The notes: a model not told the origin generated them from the letters alone. A stretch of 64,000 nt of DNA from Bacteroides acidifaciens (GCF_903181435.1 NZ_CAEUHO010000001.1:1178001-1242000), one strand, 5' to 3'; positions 46,438 to 56,253 are shown, numbered from the stretch's first letter. Translations and numbers: made by a program.

Positions 46438-47394
46438 ATGAAAATAGAGTTAAGTATAATCGTACCTGTTTACAATGTTGAGCAATATTTATTACGATGC
46501 TTGGAGTCATTATTTGTCCAGGGAATGGATGAGAGTGAATTCGAGGTCGTAGTCATAAATGACGGTAGTCTTGATAATTCACTGAATATAGCTGAGAATT
46601 TTGCAGGTCAGCATACAAATGTCAAGGTAATAACTAGAACGAATGGGGGGTTGAGTGCTGCACGTAATACTGGTTTAGAACATTCTGAAGGACAATATAT
46701 TTGGTTTGTAGATAGTGATGATTTCATTGAACCCAATACAGTCAAGCCTCTCTTAGATTATGCCATTGCTAACGAATTGGATGCATTATGCTTTAATCTA
46801 CAATTATATTTTGATGAAGGAAGGATAGAAGCTTATAATAATCCTTCTACAATTGACGGTAAAATATTGAGTGGTGAGCAATATCTTGTATCACAGCCAA
46901 TGCCGCCAGCTGCTGTTTTGGCATTTTATAAACGTGAACAACTAATTAAGTATGATTTACGATTTAAGGTTGGTATTTTGCATGAGGATCAAGAGTTCAC
47001 TCCCAGAGCTTATTGCTTGTCTCAAAGAATATCTTATGTAGATAAGGCTATTTACAATTACTATCAACGAGAAGGTTCTATTATGAAATCGGGTAGGAAT
47101 GATAAAAGAGTGACTAGTTTTCTTACTATTTGTGATTCATTATACGATTTTTGTTTGGCCAATGTGGGTGATAATTCCGTTGCTTACAACTATTTTATGA
47201 AACAAATTGCTTTTGTCTATTCACAGGCTTTGGCTTTTTGGGATATTAATTCAGTTGTTACTTTAGATGAACTAAAATCTAAACCGTATTATCCATTGAC
47301 AAAGGCATCAGGTTTAAATATGAAGGAATTATTTAAGATTAGTCTGATGAATCTTTCAATACTCTTATATAAATCTATCACTAAATTTATTTGA
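46438..47394 (+). CDS. glycosyltransferase family 2
   Basis: A 318-residue GT-A transferase: L-S-I-I-V-P-V-Y-N-V-E-Q-Y-L-L-R-C-L-E-S, I-N-D-G-S-L-D-N-S, G-G-L-S-A-A-R-N-T-G and the catalytic D-S-D-D-F. It starts 3 bases after the acyltransferase stop. Donor and acceptor are unknown. Confidence 0.92.
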   Translation: MKIELSIIVPVYNVEQYLLRCLESLFVQGMDESEFEVVVINDGSLDNSLNIAENFAGQHTNVKVITRTNGGLSAARNTGLEHSEGQYIWFVDSDDFIEPNTVKPLLDYAIANELDALCFNLQLYFDEGRIEAYNNPSTIDGKILSGEQYLVSQPMPPAAVLAFYKREQLIKYDLRFKVGILHEDQEFTPRAYCLSQRISYVDKAIYNYYQREGSIMKSGRNDKRVTSFLTICDSLYDFCLANVGDNSVAYNYFMKQIAFVYSQALAFWDINSVVTLDELKSKPYYPLTKASGLNMKELFKISLMNLSILLYKSITKFI

Positions 47395-47395
47395 T

Positions 47396-47896
47396 ATGAG
47401 TAGTTTTAAACTTTATTTGGTTCACTTTATCTTTGTTCTTTTGCCAGAAACTAGGTGCTTTGGCTTAAAACGTGTGTTACTCCGTTTTTGTGGGGCTAAA
47501 ATCGGGCGAAATGTGCGTATTAACTCTAGTGCGGTATTTTCAGGTTCTGGCACATTAGAAATTGGTGATAACACTTGGATTGGCCCTAAATGTTTTATTT
47601 ATACCTCTTCCAATATTAAGATAGGTTCAGATGTAAATATGGCTCCTTGTTGTGTTGTATTAAATGGAAGTCATATTATTGATTTTGATGGTCCATCTAT
47701 TGCTGGAGATGGCATAACAGAAGATGTTGTTATAGCTGATGGTTGTTGGATTTGTACGGGAGCTACTCTGTTGGGTTCTTCAGTTATAGGACGTAAGTCT
47801 ATTGTCGCTGCATGCAGTTGCACTAAAGGGGAATATCCAGATTATAGCTTAATTAAAGGGTTGGTTGCCAAAGCTATACCATTGAGCAGAAAATGA
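47396..47896 (+). CDS. hexapeptide-repeat acetyltransferase
   Basis: A 166-residue left-handed beta-helix acyltransferase (CysE/LacA/CapG type). Hexapeptide repeats are visible in I-G-R-N-V-R-I-N-S-S-A-V-F, L-E-I-G-D-N-T-W-I-G-P, I-K-I-G-S-D-V-N-M-A-P and V-V-I-A-D-G-C-W-I-C-T-G-A. It should transfer acetyl from acetyl-CoA to a capsule sugar. It overlaps the polymerase gene by 4 bases. Confidence 0.88.
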   Translation: MSSFKLYLVHFIFVLLPETRCFGLKRVLLRFCGAKIGRNVRINSSAVFSGSGTLEIGDNTWIGPKCFIYTSSNIKIGSDVNMAPCCVVLNGSHIIDFDGPSIAGDGITEDVVIADGCWICTGATLLGSSVIGRKSIVAACSCTKGEYPDYSLIKGLVAKAIPLSRK

Positions 47897-49128
47897 GTAA
47901 GTACCTGTCTTTTTTGACACATTTGCCTGTGTTTTCGGAAGTGAATGCTCCTAAAAGTTGTAGCTATTTGGCATGGTTATTCGCGGTAGTAGCTGTAAGT
48001 ACTGTTTCTGGCTTCTTATTTTTCCCCACAAGTATGCTATATTTTGCTACTTGTACGTTATGTCTTCTCTATATATTGAAGGAAGGGCGAATTCAATGTA
48101 ATAGTAATTTTATTTTGTTATATGTGGCTTTTGGAATTAGTGCTTTGATGGCGAGCACTCCCTTGTTTAACTCTCAAATACGATTTGGATTGTTTGTAAT
48201 GATTACATTAGTGTGTTCACCATGCATTCAATCCGATATTGCAGTTAAGTTTAGGACTTTAGCTTGTAGAAATTTATTAATTTTATTTGGAATAATGTCC
48301 ATAGCCTCTTTCTTTTGCTATTTTTTAGGAATCAATTTTATGCCTTTGCATATTAGTAGAGCTGACCTTGTCAATGTTGTGGATGGACAAGCTGGTACTT
48401 TTAGTGGACTGTTTGTCCATTCCATGTTGATGGGACCTTTGGCCGCATTGACATCGTTGCTTTTTTTTCATGCATATCTATATAATAAAAAACTAATATA
48501 TATTATTCTCTTTTTGATAGGAGCTTTGGCTACTTTCCTTTCTGCCAGTCGCGGGGCTGTGATGTCTTTGGTTCTTCCTATTGTCTATTCTTTGTTGTTT
48601 TCAAATAAAGCAAGGGGAAAAGTAACTTGGCTTTTAATCGTTTCTTCTATATTGGCTATACCTGTTGCTGACAGAGTAACTACAGGACTCATTGAAAAAC
48701 AGCAGGGAAATTTAAATGCTGGCAGTACATTTAGTAGTCGTCAAAGTAAGTGGGATAATCGTTGGGATGAGTTCAATTCCTATCCTCTCTTGGGAGTAGG
48801 CTTTGGTGCTGTAGACCCTAAATATACAGATGATTACAATGAAAATGGCGGTATAGAACCAGGTTCTTCTCATCTTTCAGTTTTGTCTATGACTGGATTA
48901 TTAGGCTTTATCCCATACTTATTGATTATTTTGTCTGCATATAATGTAATAAGGAGAAAAAAAAGAGATGTTGTCGCTGGTTTTAGATTATCGATGTTGC
49001 TGTCTTGTATGTTATACGCTATTGTAGAAGGTCATGCTTTATTTGCTGGTGGTTTCTTGTTTCTTATGTTTTGGATATCTATAGCTCAATGTAGTGACTA
49101 TGTGTATCTGTTGAAGAGGTGTTGTTAA
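47893..49128 (+). CDS. O-antigen/capsule polymerase, Wzy-like
   Basis: A 411-residue polytopic protein with about 11-12 helices and one large extracytoplasmic loop (about 270-325, containing N-A-G-S-T-F-S-S-R-Q-S-K-W-D and L-G-V-G-F-G-A). This is the O-antigen ligase/polymerase topology. In a locus with Wzx, Wza and Wzc it is the natural candidate for the repeat-unit polymerase. Family sequence conservation is low, so the call rests on topology, the R-Q-x-K-W motif and context. Confidence 0.82.
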   Translation: MSKYLSFLTHLPVFSEVNAPKSCSYLAWLFAVVAVSTVSGFLFFPTSMLYFATCTLCLLYILKEGRIQCNSNFILLYVAFGISALMASTPLFNSQIRFGLFVMITLVCSPCIQSDIAVKFRTLACRNLLILFGIMSIASFFCYFLGINFMPLHISRADLVNVVDGQAGTFSGLFVHSMLMGPLAALTSLLFFHAYLYNKKLIYIILFLIGALATFLSASRGAVMSLVLPIVYSLLFSNKARGKVTWLLIVSSILAIPVADRVTTGLIEKQQGNLNAGSTFSSRQSKWDNRWDEFNSYPLLGVGFGAVDPKYTDDYNENGGIEPGSSHLSVLSMTGLLGFIPYLLIILSAYNVIRRKKRDVVAGFRLSMLLSCMLYAIVEGHALFAGGFLFLMFWISIAQCSDYVYLLKRCC

Positions 49129-49175
49129 CGCTAAATACATAAATAATTTTCAATCAAAGTAAACAGTTTATTTTT

Positions 49176-50309
49176 ATGACTATAGCATTTGCCACAGTCG
49201 CATTAAATATTCATCAAGTTGGAGTGGCTGATCAACTCTATAAATTATCTAATGGGCAGTTTTGGTTCATTGAGACTAATGTTCCTAATGAAGAAAATAA
49301 TAAGGGGGGGGATGCGGATTATTCTAAGCGACCTTATCTAATAAAGTCTTATGAGAGTAAAGAAAATTATCATAAAGCGTTACAGATAATACATGATGCT
49401 GATGTATTTGTTTATGGTTCTTGTCCTATAAAATATTTTAAAGAGCGGGTAAAAACGGGTAAACTAACATTTTTATATAGTGAACGTTGGTTTAAGCGCG
49501 GTTGGGTAAATGTGTTCTCTCCTCGTTTAATCAAACAAATGTTGTTTTATCATCTGCATTGTCATAGAAAACCGGTATATTTATTGGGATCAGGAGGCTA
49601 TGCGGCTAATGATTTCCATAAGATGTTGGCTTTTCGTGGTATGAGTTATAAGTGGGGATACTTTACAACTGTGCCAGATTTAGACATTGAATCAGTTATG
49701 CAGCAGAAGCGTAATCAGATTACGAAGATTTTGTGGGTGGCTCGTTTTATTCCTTTAAAGCATGCTGAACGTATGGTTGAATTGGCAGCTAAACTTAAAG
49801 TAGCAGGTGCGAAATTCAGTATTACTATGATTGGTACGGGACCTGAAGAAGAAAGTATAAAGCAGATGGCGATTCATCAAGGTCTGTCTGACTGTATGAC
49901 TTTCTTAGGAGCATTACCTAATAGTGAAGTAATGATAATTATGAAAAATCATCATATTTTTTGTTTTACGAGCAATAGACTTGAAGGGTGGGGGGCTGTA
50001 GTGAATGAATCGATGGGATGTGGGTGCTGTCCCGTGATATCTATTGATACAGGTGCTGCGCCTTATTTAATTAAAGAAGGAGTGAATGGCTTTACTTTTG
50101 ATTTGTCAAAGGAAGATGATCTGTTTGATAAAGTTTATTGGTTATTACAGCATCCTAATGATCGTGAGCAAATGAGTATTAATGCCTATCGAACCATTCA
50201 TGATGTGTGGAGCCCCGCTAATGCTGCAGCTAATTTTTGTAAGCTCGCTCAATCGCTTTTGGCAGATAAGACCATTCAAATTAGCGATGGTCCTGGGTCT
50301 ATTGCATAA
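49176..50309 (+). CDS. glycosyltransferase family 4
   Basis: A 377-residue GT-B transferase. The C-terminal donor-binding half is clear: I-L-W-V-A-R-F-I-P-L-K-H-A-E-R-M-V-E-L, M-I-G-T-G-P-E-E-E-S-I-K-Q, V-F-L-like G-A-L-P-N-S-E-V, then E-G-W-G-A-V-V-N-E-S-M-G-C-G-C-C-P-V with the E-x7-E-type pattern. It starts 47 bases after the polymerase gene. Confidence 0.9.
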   Translation: MTIAFATVALNIHQVGVADQLYKLSNGQFWFIETNVPNEENNKGGDADYSKRPYLIKSYESKENYHKALQIIHDADVFVYGSCPIKYFKERVKTGKLTFLYSERWFKRGWVNVFSPRLIKQMLFYHLHCHRKPVYLLGSGGYAANDFHKMLAFRGMSYKWGYFTTVPDLDIESVMQQKRNQITKILWVARFIPLKHAERMVELAAKLKVAGAKFSITMIGTGPEEESIKQMAIHQGLSDCMTFLGALPNSEVMIIMKNHHIFCFTSNRLEGWGAVVNESMGCGCCPVISIDTGAAPYLIKEGVNGFTFDLSKEDDLFDKVYWLLQHPNDREQMSINAYRTIHDVWSPANAAANFCKLAQSLLADKTIQISDGPGSIA

Positions 50310-50339
50310 TTATTATAGATCATTTAATTTGGAATAAAT

Positions 50340-51440
50340 ATGAATATATTAGTAATGGCTTCAACTATTAAGATGGGGGGAGCAAAGACTATTTATAACC
50401 AATTTATGAGTCATTTGCCTGAATATATCGGCTCTGATAAATATTTGGTGTATGTAAGTGAAACGTTGGATAAACCTGAAATTCCCAATGTAGAATATGT
50501 AGTAAATCATATTACTAGAGGCTACAAATTGTTGCAATATGAACGGATTCATTTGAGTGAAGACTTAGCAAAAAAAGGATTTAAACCAGATTTGATTATC
50601 TCACTTCAAAACAATGGATATAAGTATATTAAGGATTGTAAGCAAATTGTTTATTATCATCAGGCTATTCCCTTGTATGCTGGATTTTATAATCCGTTCT
50701 GCCATTTTGAGCGAATCTTGTTCTATTATAAATTTGTCTATCCTTATGTGATGAAGAGTACATGGGCGAATGATACTATTTTTGCCGTTCAGACACCGGT
50801 TGTTAAGGAACGATTTGCAAAAACATTTGGTATTAGTCAGGATAGAATTAATACATTCTTTCCTGATATGGAAAAAATAAATAGCTTGAATGTTGAATCT
50901 TATGATTGGGGTGATAACAATTTTCATTTCATTTTTGTTGGAGAAGGAATGAAGTATAGAAATGAGATTACATTGGTTAGGGCTGTCAAAGAATTGTATA
51001 CTGTCGATAAATCTATTGCTAATCGAGTTCGTATTCATGTGCTAAGTTCCAAACATAAAAATAAAAATGTAGTTCCTACAATAGAAAAATTAGGCTTGAA
51101 AAAGAATTTTATTTTTGAAGGAATAGTGGAACACTCAAAATTGTTAGAGTATTACAAATCAGCTACAGCTTTATTGTTTACAAGTGTTATTGAGACAGTA
51201 GGATTACCCTTGATGGAAGCTGCTGCATTTGGAATTCCTGTATTATCTTCTAATATAGATTTTGCTCGTTATGTAATCGGAGGGTATGAAGGAGCTATAT
51301 TTATTGAACCTTATGATGTTAGACTTTGGGTCAAAGAGATTGAGAAAGTCTGTATTGAAAAGAAACAATATCCTTTATTCAATCCTAGTCAAAAAAGTGA
51401 TTGGATAAATTTCTTTAATCTTATTTCGAATATTAAGTAA
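50340..51440 (+). CDS. glycosyltransferase family 4
   Basis: A 366-residue GT-B transferase with the N-terminal acceptor-side fold (M-G-G-A-K-T-I-Y-N-Q-F) and the donor-side block L-L-F-T-S-V-I-E-T-V-G-L-P-L-M-E-A-A-A-F-G-I-P-V. It starts 30 bases after the previous GT4 gene. The dead WcaF-like gene follows directly. Confidence 0.9.
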   Translation: MNILVMASTIKMGGAKTIYNQFMSHLPEYIGSDKYLVYVSETLDKPEIPNVEYVVNHITRGYKLLQYERIHLSEDLAKKGFKPDLIISLQNNGYKYIKDCKQIVYYHQAIPLYAGFYNPFCHFERILFYYKFVYPYVMKSTWANDTIFAVQTPVVKERFAKTFGISQDRINTFFPDMEKINSLNVESYDWGDNNFHFIFVGEGMKYRNEITLVRAVKELYTVDKSIANRVRIHVLSSKHKNKNVVPTIEKLGLKKNFIFEGIVEHSKLLEYYKSATALLFTSVIETVGLPLMEAAAFGIPVLSSNIDFARYVIGGYEGAIFIEPYDVRLWVKEIEKVCIEKKQYPLFNPSQKSDWINFFNLISNIK

Positions 51441-51462
51441 TTATATCTGTTGTACTTTTTTA

Positions 51463-51955
51463 CGATGGTTAATTACGAGTACTGTATTTAATCCAGTACA
51501 AACAACTCCTTATAGTTTGCAGTATAAAATAAAATCTAGGGTTGGGAATGTTATCAATTCAACTATATTCCGTTGGACTTTATTTTTTTACAGAAAAACA
51601 TGAGTTGCTATTTTTTATTGTTTGGGCAAAGGTTGATTGAACTTGCTCTATTGGTGGAGATGCCGAAATTGTTGTTCCATGGAATCTTACAATTGGTGCA
51701 TATTCAAGTATTGATAAGGATTGTTGCATTAGATGTGTAGAGGAACCGTTGTTATTGGAATCAAATGTTGCATTTTAAGAAGCGTTGATTATTTGGCTCT
51801 CCTAATATTTCGTCTCCCAATTTTGAATTGATAGATGCTCCTATAATGATTAAGACAACGCTTAGATTATCGCCAAGGCTATGGTTGGTAAGGGCGTAAT
51901 TATTGGTGAAGTTTCAGCTGTTGTTTCAATGGCTAATGTAGTAAATTTTGTTGTA
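51463..51955 (+). pseudogene. decayed WcaF-like acetyltransferase gene
   Basis: One frame reads T-V-F-N-P-V-Q-T-T-P-Y-S-L-Q-Y-K-I-K ... N-S-T-I-F-R-W-T, matching L-F-N-P-I-Q-T-N-G-L ... N-S-T-I-F-R-W-S of the intact gene immediately downstream. Later fragments W-N-L-T-I-G-A-Y-S-S-I-D-K and K-G-V-I-I-G-E-V-S-A-V-V-S match its hexapeptide region in the same order. Many stops and frameshifts interrupt it. It fills the 613-base gap between the GT4 and WcaF-like genes, in which nothing else was seen. Confidence 0.85.
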
Positions 51956-52053
51956 TTATTGTTGGTGTTTTTTGTAATATATTGAAAGATAGGATATTAA
52001 TGGTTAGTGAAGGGATGTCTTCGTCTTATTTTAGGTGCGAAAGGGGGGATAAG

Positions 52054-52614
52054 ATGCTCTCTCTTTTTAATCCAATACAAACAAATGGCTTGAGCCGTAA
52101 TGAAAAAATTAAGAATTTATTGTGGATGACAGTAAATAGTACCATATTTCGTTGGAGCCCCTCTCGGTTGGGAATTTTTCGGAGATATCGTGTGTGGTTA
52201 ACTCGTCTTTTTGGGAGTAAAATAGATTATACTTGTAGTTTACATCCGTCCTGTAAGATTGAATATCCGTGGAATGTAACAATGGGATGCCTTTCTTCGT
52301 TAGGTGAAAAATCTTGGGTATATGCAATGGCTCCTATTACAATTGGTGAAAAGTCTTGTATAGGAAAGGATGTTTATCTTCTTACAGGTTCACACGATGT
52401 TAATAGCCCATATTTTGCATTGATTACACGTAGAATTACGATTGGTAGTGCTGTATGGCTTGCTACAGGTTGTAGGGTGCTTCCAGGAATATGTATTGGT
52501 GATGGTGTAGTGGCTTCTGCAGCATCTTTAATCTGTAAGGATGTGGAAAGATGGGCTATAGTAGGAGGGAATCCTGCAAAATTTATTAAGAAGAGAGAAC
52601 TGAAAAATGAATAA
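52054..52614 (+). CDS. WcaF-like hexapeptide acetyltransferase
   Basis: A 186-residue left-handed beta-helix acetyltransferase. The N-terminus L-S-L-F-N-P-I-Q-T ... N-S-T-I-F-R-W-S-P and R-L-F-G-S-K-I are those of the WcaF (colanic acid acetyltransferase) group, followed by hexapeptide repeats I-T-I-G-E-K-S-C-I-G-K-D-V and C-I-G-D-G-V-V-A-S-A-A-S. The ATG at 52054 gives the family's normal N-terminus and follows an AGGGGGG stretch; ATGs at 52000 and 52015 or a TTG at 51982 would add residues not seen in the family. It overlaps the next GT2 gene by 8 bases. Confidence 0.85.
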   Translation: MLSLFNPIQTNGLSRNEKIKNLLWMTVNSTIFRWSPSRLGIFRRYRVWLTRLFGSKIDYTCSLHPSCKIEYPWNVTMGCLSSLGEKSWVYAMAPITIGEKSCIGKDVYLLTGSHDVNSPYFALITRRITIGSAVWLATGCRVLPGICIGDGVVASAASLICKDVERWAIVGGNPAKFIKKRELKNE

Positions 52615-53521
52615 ACTTGATTTGACAACTATCATCCTTACATACAATGAGGAATTGCATATTCGCAGATGCTTGGAGAATGTGTGCCCAATCTCTAAAA
52701 AGGTGATTGTGGTGGATAGTCCATCAACAGACAGCACTGTAGAGATTTGCAAGGAATTTGAAAATGTGGAAGTTGTTGTTCACAAATATCCGGGTAATCA
52801 AGCGGAACAGTTTAATTGGGCACTTGATAATGTAGAGATATCGACAGAATGGGTGCTGCGTATTGATGCAGATGAGTACCTTCTGCCAGAATTGATGGAA
52901 GAAATTGAAGCGAAGTTGCCTACTTTGCCCAAGGAGGTGACTGGTATAGAGTTGAAGCGTCGTCACATCTTTATGGATAGGTGGGTAAAGCATGGCGTAT
53001 ATCCTGTGTTGATTATGCGTATGTTTCGCAAAGGTATGGGCAGATATGACGATGCTCGCTTGATGGATGAGCACATTGCGCTGAAAGAGGGGCGTTCAAT
53101 AGTGTTGAATAATGATTTCTGTGATCATTCTTTAATTGATTTGGGTGACTATTGTCGCAAACACATCAACTATGCACAGCGTGAAGCTTGCGAAGTGTTG
53201 AATGATGAGTTCAACCTTTCAGGGGGTAATGATAGAGACAAAAATGGGGGACTTGGCAAACAAGCAAAAGAGAAACATTACCGCAAGAATGATTATAACA
53301 AGCTCCCGTTGTTCTGGCGTAGCTTTGCCTATTTTTGCTACCGTTACATTATGAGAGGCGGTTTCCTTGATGGCAAGGAGGGCTTTTTGTTTGCATTCAT
53401 CCAAGGATGGTGGTATCGTGCTATGGTGGACGGTAATATCCTAGCCTGCAAGAAGGCTTGTGGCGAGGATAAGGAGAAAATGAAGGTATTTATTAAAAAT
53501 CGTTGGAATATTTCGCTGTAG
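52607..53521 (+). CDS. glycosyltransferase family 2, WaaE/KdtX-like
   Basis: A 304-residue GT-A transferase of the subgroup with T-I-I-L-T-Y-N-E-E-L-H-I-R-R-C-L-E-N, V-D-S-P-S-T-D-S-T-V-E and the acidic R-I-D-A-D-E-Y motif. The C-terminal part includes Y-I-M-R-G-G-F-L-D-G-K-E-G-F, typical of WaaE/LgtF-like enzymes. From here on the base composition becomes less AT-rich again. Confidence 0.9.
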   Translation: MNKLDLTTIILTYNEELHIRRCLENVCPISKKVIVVDSPSTDSTVEICKEFENVEVVVHKYPGNQAEQFNWALDNVEISTEWVLRIDADEYLLPELMEEIEAKLPTLPKEVTGIELKRRHIFMDRWVKHGVYPVLIMRMFRKGMGRYDDARLMDEHIALKEGRSIVLNNDFCDHSLIDLGDYCRKHINYAQREACEVLNDEFNLSGGNDRDKNGGLGKQAKEKHYRKNDYNKLPLFWRSFAYFCYRYIMRGGFLDGKEGFLFAFIQGWWYRAMVDGNILACKKACGEDKEKMKVFIKNRWNISL

Positions 53522-53553
53522 GGCTGTATGGTTTAATGACTAATGATAAATAT

Positions 53554-54321
53554 ATGAGGATTTCTATAGTAACTGTTACTTGGAATAGCGCTGCAACGCT
53601 ACGTGATACCATTGAAAGTGTCCTGAAACAAGACTACAAGAATTTGGAATACATCATTGCCGACGGCTTGTCTAAGGATGAAACTGTGAGCATAATCAAG
53701 GAATATGAGCCTAAATTCAATGGCCGCATGAAATGGTTCTCAGAGAAAGACAAGGGGATGTATGATGCCATGAATAAAGGTATCAAAATGGCTACCGGTG
53801 ACGTAGTGGGCATCATCAATTCGGATGACTTCTTTCATCGCACGGATGTGATTTCAAAGGTGGCAGAGGCTTTTGAACAAAATAAATCCATCGAGGCTGT
53901 GTATGGTGATGTCCGTTTTGTGAATGATAGTGATTTGGATAAGACGGTACGCTATTATTCATCGAAAAACTTTGCACCTTGGCGTTTCCGCTTTGGCTTT
54001 ATGCCTGCACATCCTTCGTTTTATACATATAAGCACAATTTTGAGAAATATGGCTATTACCAGTATGACTACAAGATTGCAGCTGATTACGAGTTACTGA
54101 CCCGTTTTCTTTATTCAAATAAATTAAAGTCGAAGTATTTGCATTTGGATTTCATGAAGATGCGAACAGGAGGTAAGAGTACCGCTAACTTGAAGAGTAA
54201 CTGGATATTGAATAAGGAAATTGTCCGTGCGTGTCGTGAAAATGGAATATGGACATGTATGCCGTTGCTTGGATTGAAATACTTTGTGAAAGTTTTTGAG
54301 TTGATTTTTACAAAAGAATAA
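53554..54321 (+). CDS. glycosyltransferase family 2
   Basis: About 255 residues with I-S-I-V-T-V-T-W-N-S-A-A-T-L-R-D-T-I-E-S-V, A-D-G-L-S-K-D-E-T, S-E-K-D-K-G-M-Y-D-A-M-N-K-G and I-N-S-D-D-F. The ATG at 53554 directly precedes the first strand; an ATG at 53536 or a TTG at 53503 overlapping the previous gene are alternatives. The Y-D-A-M-N-K-G-I block is shared by WcaA/WcaE-like enzymes. Confidence 0.9.
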   Translation: MRISIVTVTWNSAATLRDTIESVLKQDYKNLEYIIADGLSKDETVSIIKEYEPKFNGRMKWFSEKDKGMYDAMNKGIKMATGDVVGIINSDDFFHRTDVISKVAEAFEQNKSIEAVYGDVRFVNDSDLDKTVRYYSSKNFAPWRFRFGFMPAHPSFYTYKHNFEKYGYYQYDYKIAADYELLTRFLYSNKLKSKYLHLDFMKMRTGGKSTANLKSNWILNKEIVRACRENGIWTCMPLLGLKYFVKVFELIFTKE

Positions 54322-54322
54322 T

Positions 54323-55261
54323 ATGAAGATACTTATAACCGGAATCCACGGCTTTGTCGGAAGTAATATTGTAAAAGCCATGGGACGGAATCATGAGATT
54401 TACGGTCTCGACATTGTTGCTCCGGAAAAGGAGGGTGTGGTCAAGACCTTTTCCTGGAACGACCTTGATGAAAATAAGATTCCACAGGTAGATGCTGTCA
54501 TCCATCTTGCCGGCAAGGCACACGATTTGAAGAAAATATCGGGACCAGAGATTTATTTCAAGATTAATACCGGATTGACACAGAAAATCTATGACTGGTT
54601 CCTTCAGTCATCGGCCGGAAAGTTTATCTTCTTCTCGTCTGTAAAGGCTGCTGCCGATTTTGTTCCGGGTGATATTCTCACTGAGGATATTGTCCCTAAT
54701 CCTGTGGGACCTTACGGTGAGTCCAAGATTAAGGCTGAAGAGTATATCTTGTCTCATCCTGCAACCGGTAAGCAAGTGTATATCCTGCGTCCCTGTATGA
54801 TACATGGGCCCGGTAACAAAGGAAATCTCAATCTGCTTTATGGTGTGGTGAAAAAAGGGATACCTTGGCCGTTGGGAGCGTTTGAGAACCGACGCTGTTT
54901 TACTTCCATTGGCAATCTTTGCTTTGCCATCGAGGGTTTGCTTACCAAAGATATCGCTTCGGGTATCTACAATATGGGAGATGACGAGTCTTTGTCAACC
55001 AACGAGCTTATTGCAGTCATTTGCAATGCGCTGGGGAAGAGGGCACACATCTGGTATCTACCCAAGGGACTGATGAACGGCATGGCAAAAGTGGGAGACG
55101 TTTTGCACCTGCCGCTGAACTCGGAGCGTTTGACGAAACTTACCGAAAACTATGTGGTGAGCAATGCCAAAATAAAAAGGGCACTGGGAGTAGATAAAAT
55201 GCCCATACGTGCCGAAGAAGGACTGACACAAACCGTTAAATCATTTGCAAATACAAAATAA
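54323..55261 (+). CDS. NAD-dependent UDP-sugar 4-reductase/epimerase
   Basis: A 312-residue extended SDR: I-L-I-T-G-I-H-G-F-V-G-S-N-I, H-L-A-G-K-A-H-D, F-F-S-S-V-K-A-A and the Y-G-E-S-K catalytic pair (Y-x3-K). This subgroup (WbpV/WreQ/FnlB-like) reduces UDP-4-keto-6-deoxy-HexNAc to UDP-QuiNAc or UDP-FucNAc, so it would use the product of the dehydratase at 29091. The WecA/WbpL-type gene follows after 2 bases, which supports the idea that its product is the first sugar. Confidence 0.85.
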   Translation: MKILITGIHGFVGSNIVKAMGRNHEIYGLDIVAPEKEGVVKTFSWNDLDENKIPQVDAVIHLAGKAHDLKKISGPEIYFKINTGLTQKIYDWFLQSSAGKFIFFSSVKAAADFVPGDILTEDIVPNPVGPYGESKIKAEEYILSHPATGKQVYILRPCMIHGPGNKGNLNLLYGVVKKGIPWPLGAFENRRCFTSIGNLCFAIEGLLTKDIASGIYNMGDDESLSTNELIAVICNALGKRAHIWYLPKGLMNGMAKVGDVLHLPLNSERLTKLTENYVVSNAKIKRALGVDKMPIRAEEGLTQTVKSFANTK

Positions 55262-55263
55262 GT

Positions 55264-56253
55264 ATGGTCGTATATCTGTTGATAGCAGTATTATTGCTTG
55301 TTCTTGAATTGGCATATTTCAAGGTTGCCGATAAGTGTAACATTATAGATAAACCTAATTTACGTTCGTCGCACAGTTCTATAGTGCTGCGTGGCGGTGG
55401 TATTATTTTCTTGTTTGGCGCCTGGCTTTATGCCGCCTTTTATGGTTTCACATGTCCGTGGTTCCTGTTGGGGCTCACCATGTTGGGTGGCATCAGCTTT
55501 GCCGATGATATTCATTCGGTACCCAATAAATTTCGACTGATTGTACATTTCGCTGCTATGACACTCATGTTTTATCAGTGGGGAATTTTACTGCCTGAGT
55601 ATTGGTGGGTGGTTATCATTGCACTTATAGTATGCACCGGCATTATCAATGCGTATAACTTCATGGACGGTATAAATGGTATCACCGGTGGTTATTCATT
55701 GGCGGTATTGATTCCCTTGTTGCTCTTGAATATGCAGGACGAATACACCGATAATAATTTCATTATTGTGACTTTGTTGAGTGTATTGGTGTTCTGCCTG
55801 TTCAACTTCCGTACCAAGGCAAAATGCTTTGCCGGTGATGTGGGTAGTGTCTCCATCGCATTTATTTTGCTCTATTTCCTGGGCTCTTATATTTTGCAGA
55901 GTGGAAACTATTGGGCTATAATGCTGTTGATGGTATATGGCGTGGACAGTGTGCTTACTATCTGTCACCGCATCATGCTACATGAGAATATTGGTAAACC
56001 CCATCGCAAGCATGCTTATCAACTGATGGCTAATGAACTGCATATTAAGCATGTGACAGTGTCCACCATTTACATGGCTTTGCAGTTGGTAATTTCTTTG
56101 GGTGCCATCTATCTGCCGGTGAACAAGTATCTGTATCTTGTAGTGGTATTGGCATTGCTTTGTGTAGCCTATATATTGTTCAAAAAGAAGTATTATCATT
56201 TGCACGAAGAGTATCTTCGTGCTAAAGCTAACGAAAGGAATGATGGAAATTAA
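55264..56253 (+). CDS. WecA/WbpL-like initiating sugar-phosphate transferase
   Basis: A 329-residue MraY-family polytopic enzyme that transfers a HexNAc-1-phosphate from UDP to undecaprenyl phosphate, starting the repeat unit. Conserved sites are R-S-S-H-S-S-I-V-L-R-G-G-G, F-A-D-D-I-H-S, N-A-Y-N-F-M-D-G-I-N-G-I-T-G-G and the cytoplasmic H-E-N-I-G-K-P-H-R-K-H-A-Y-Q loop. It has about 10-11 helices. The WbuC gene overlaps its end by 14 bases. Confidence 0.93.
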   Translation: MVVYLLIAVLLLVLELAYFKVADKCNIIDKPNLRSSHSSIVLRGGGIIFLFGAWLYAAFYGFTCPWFLLGLTMLGGISFADDIHSVPNKFRLIVHFAAMTLMFYQWGILLPEYWWVVIIALIVCTGIINAYNFMDGINGITGGYSLAVLIPLLLLNMQDEYTDNNFIIVTLLSVLVFCLFNFRTKAKCFAGDVGSVSIAFILLYFLGSYILQSGNYWAIMLLMVYGVDSVLTICHRIMLHENIGKPHRKHAYQLMANELHIKHVTVSTIYMALQLVISLGAIYLPVNKYLYLVVVLALLCVAYILFKKKYYHLHEEYLRAKANERNDGN

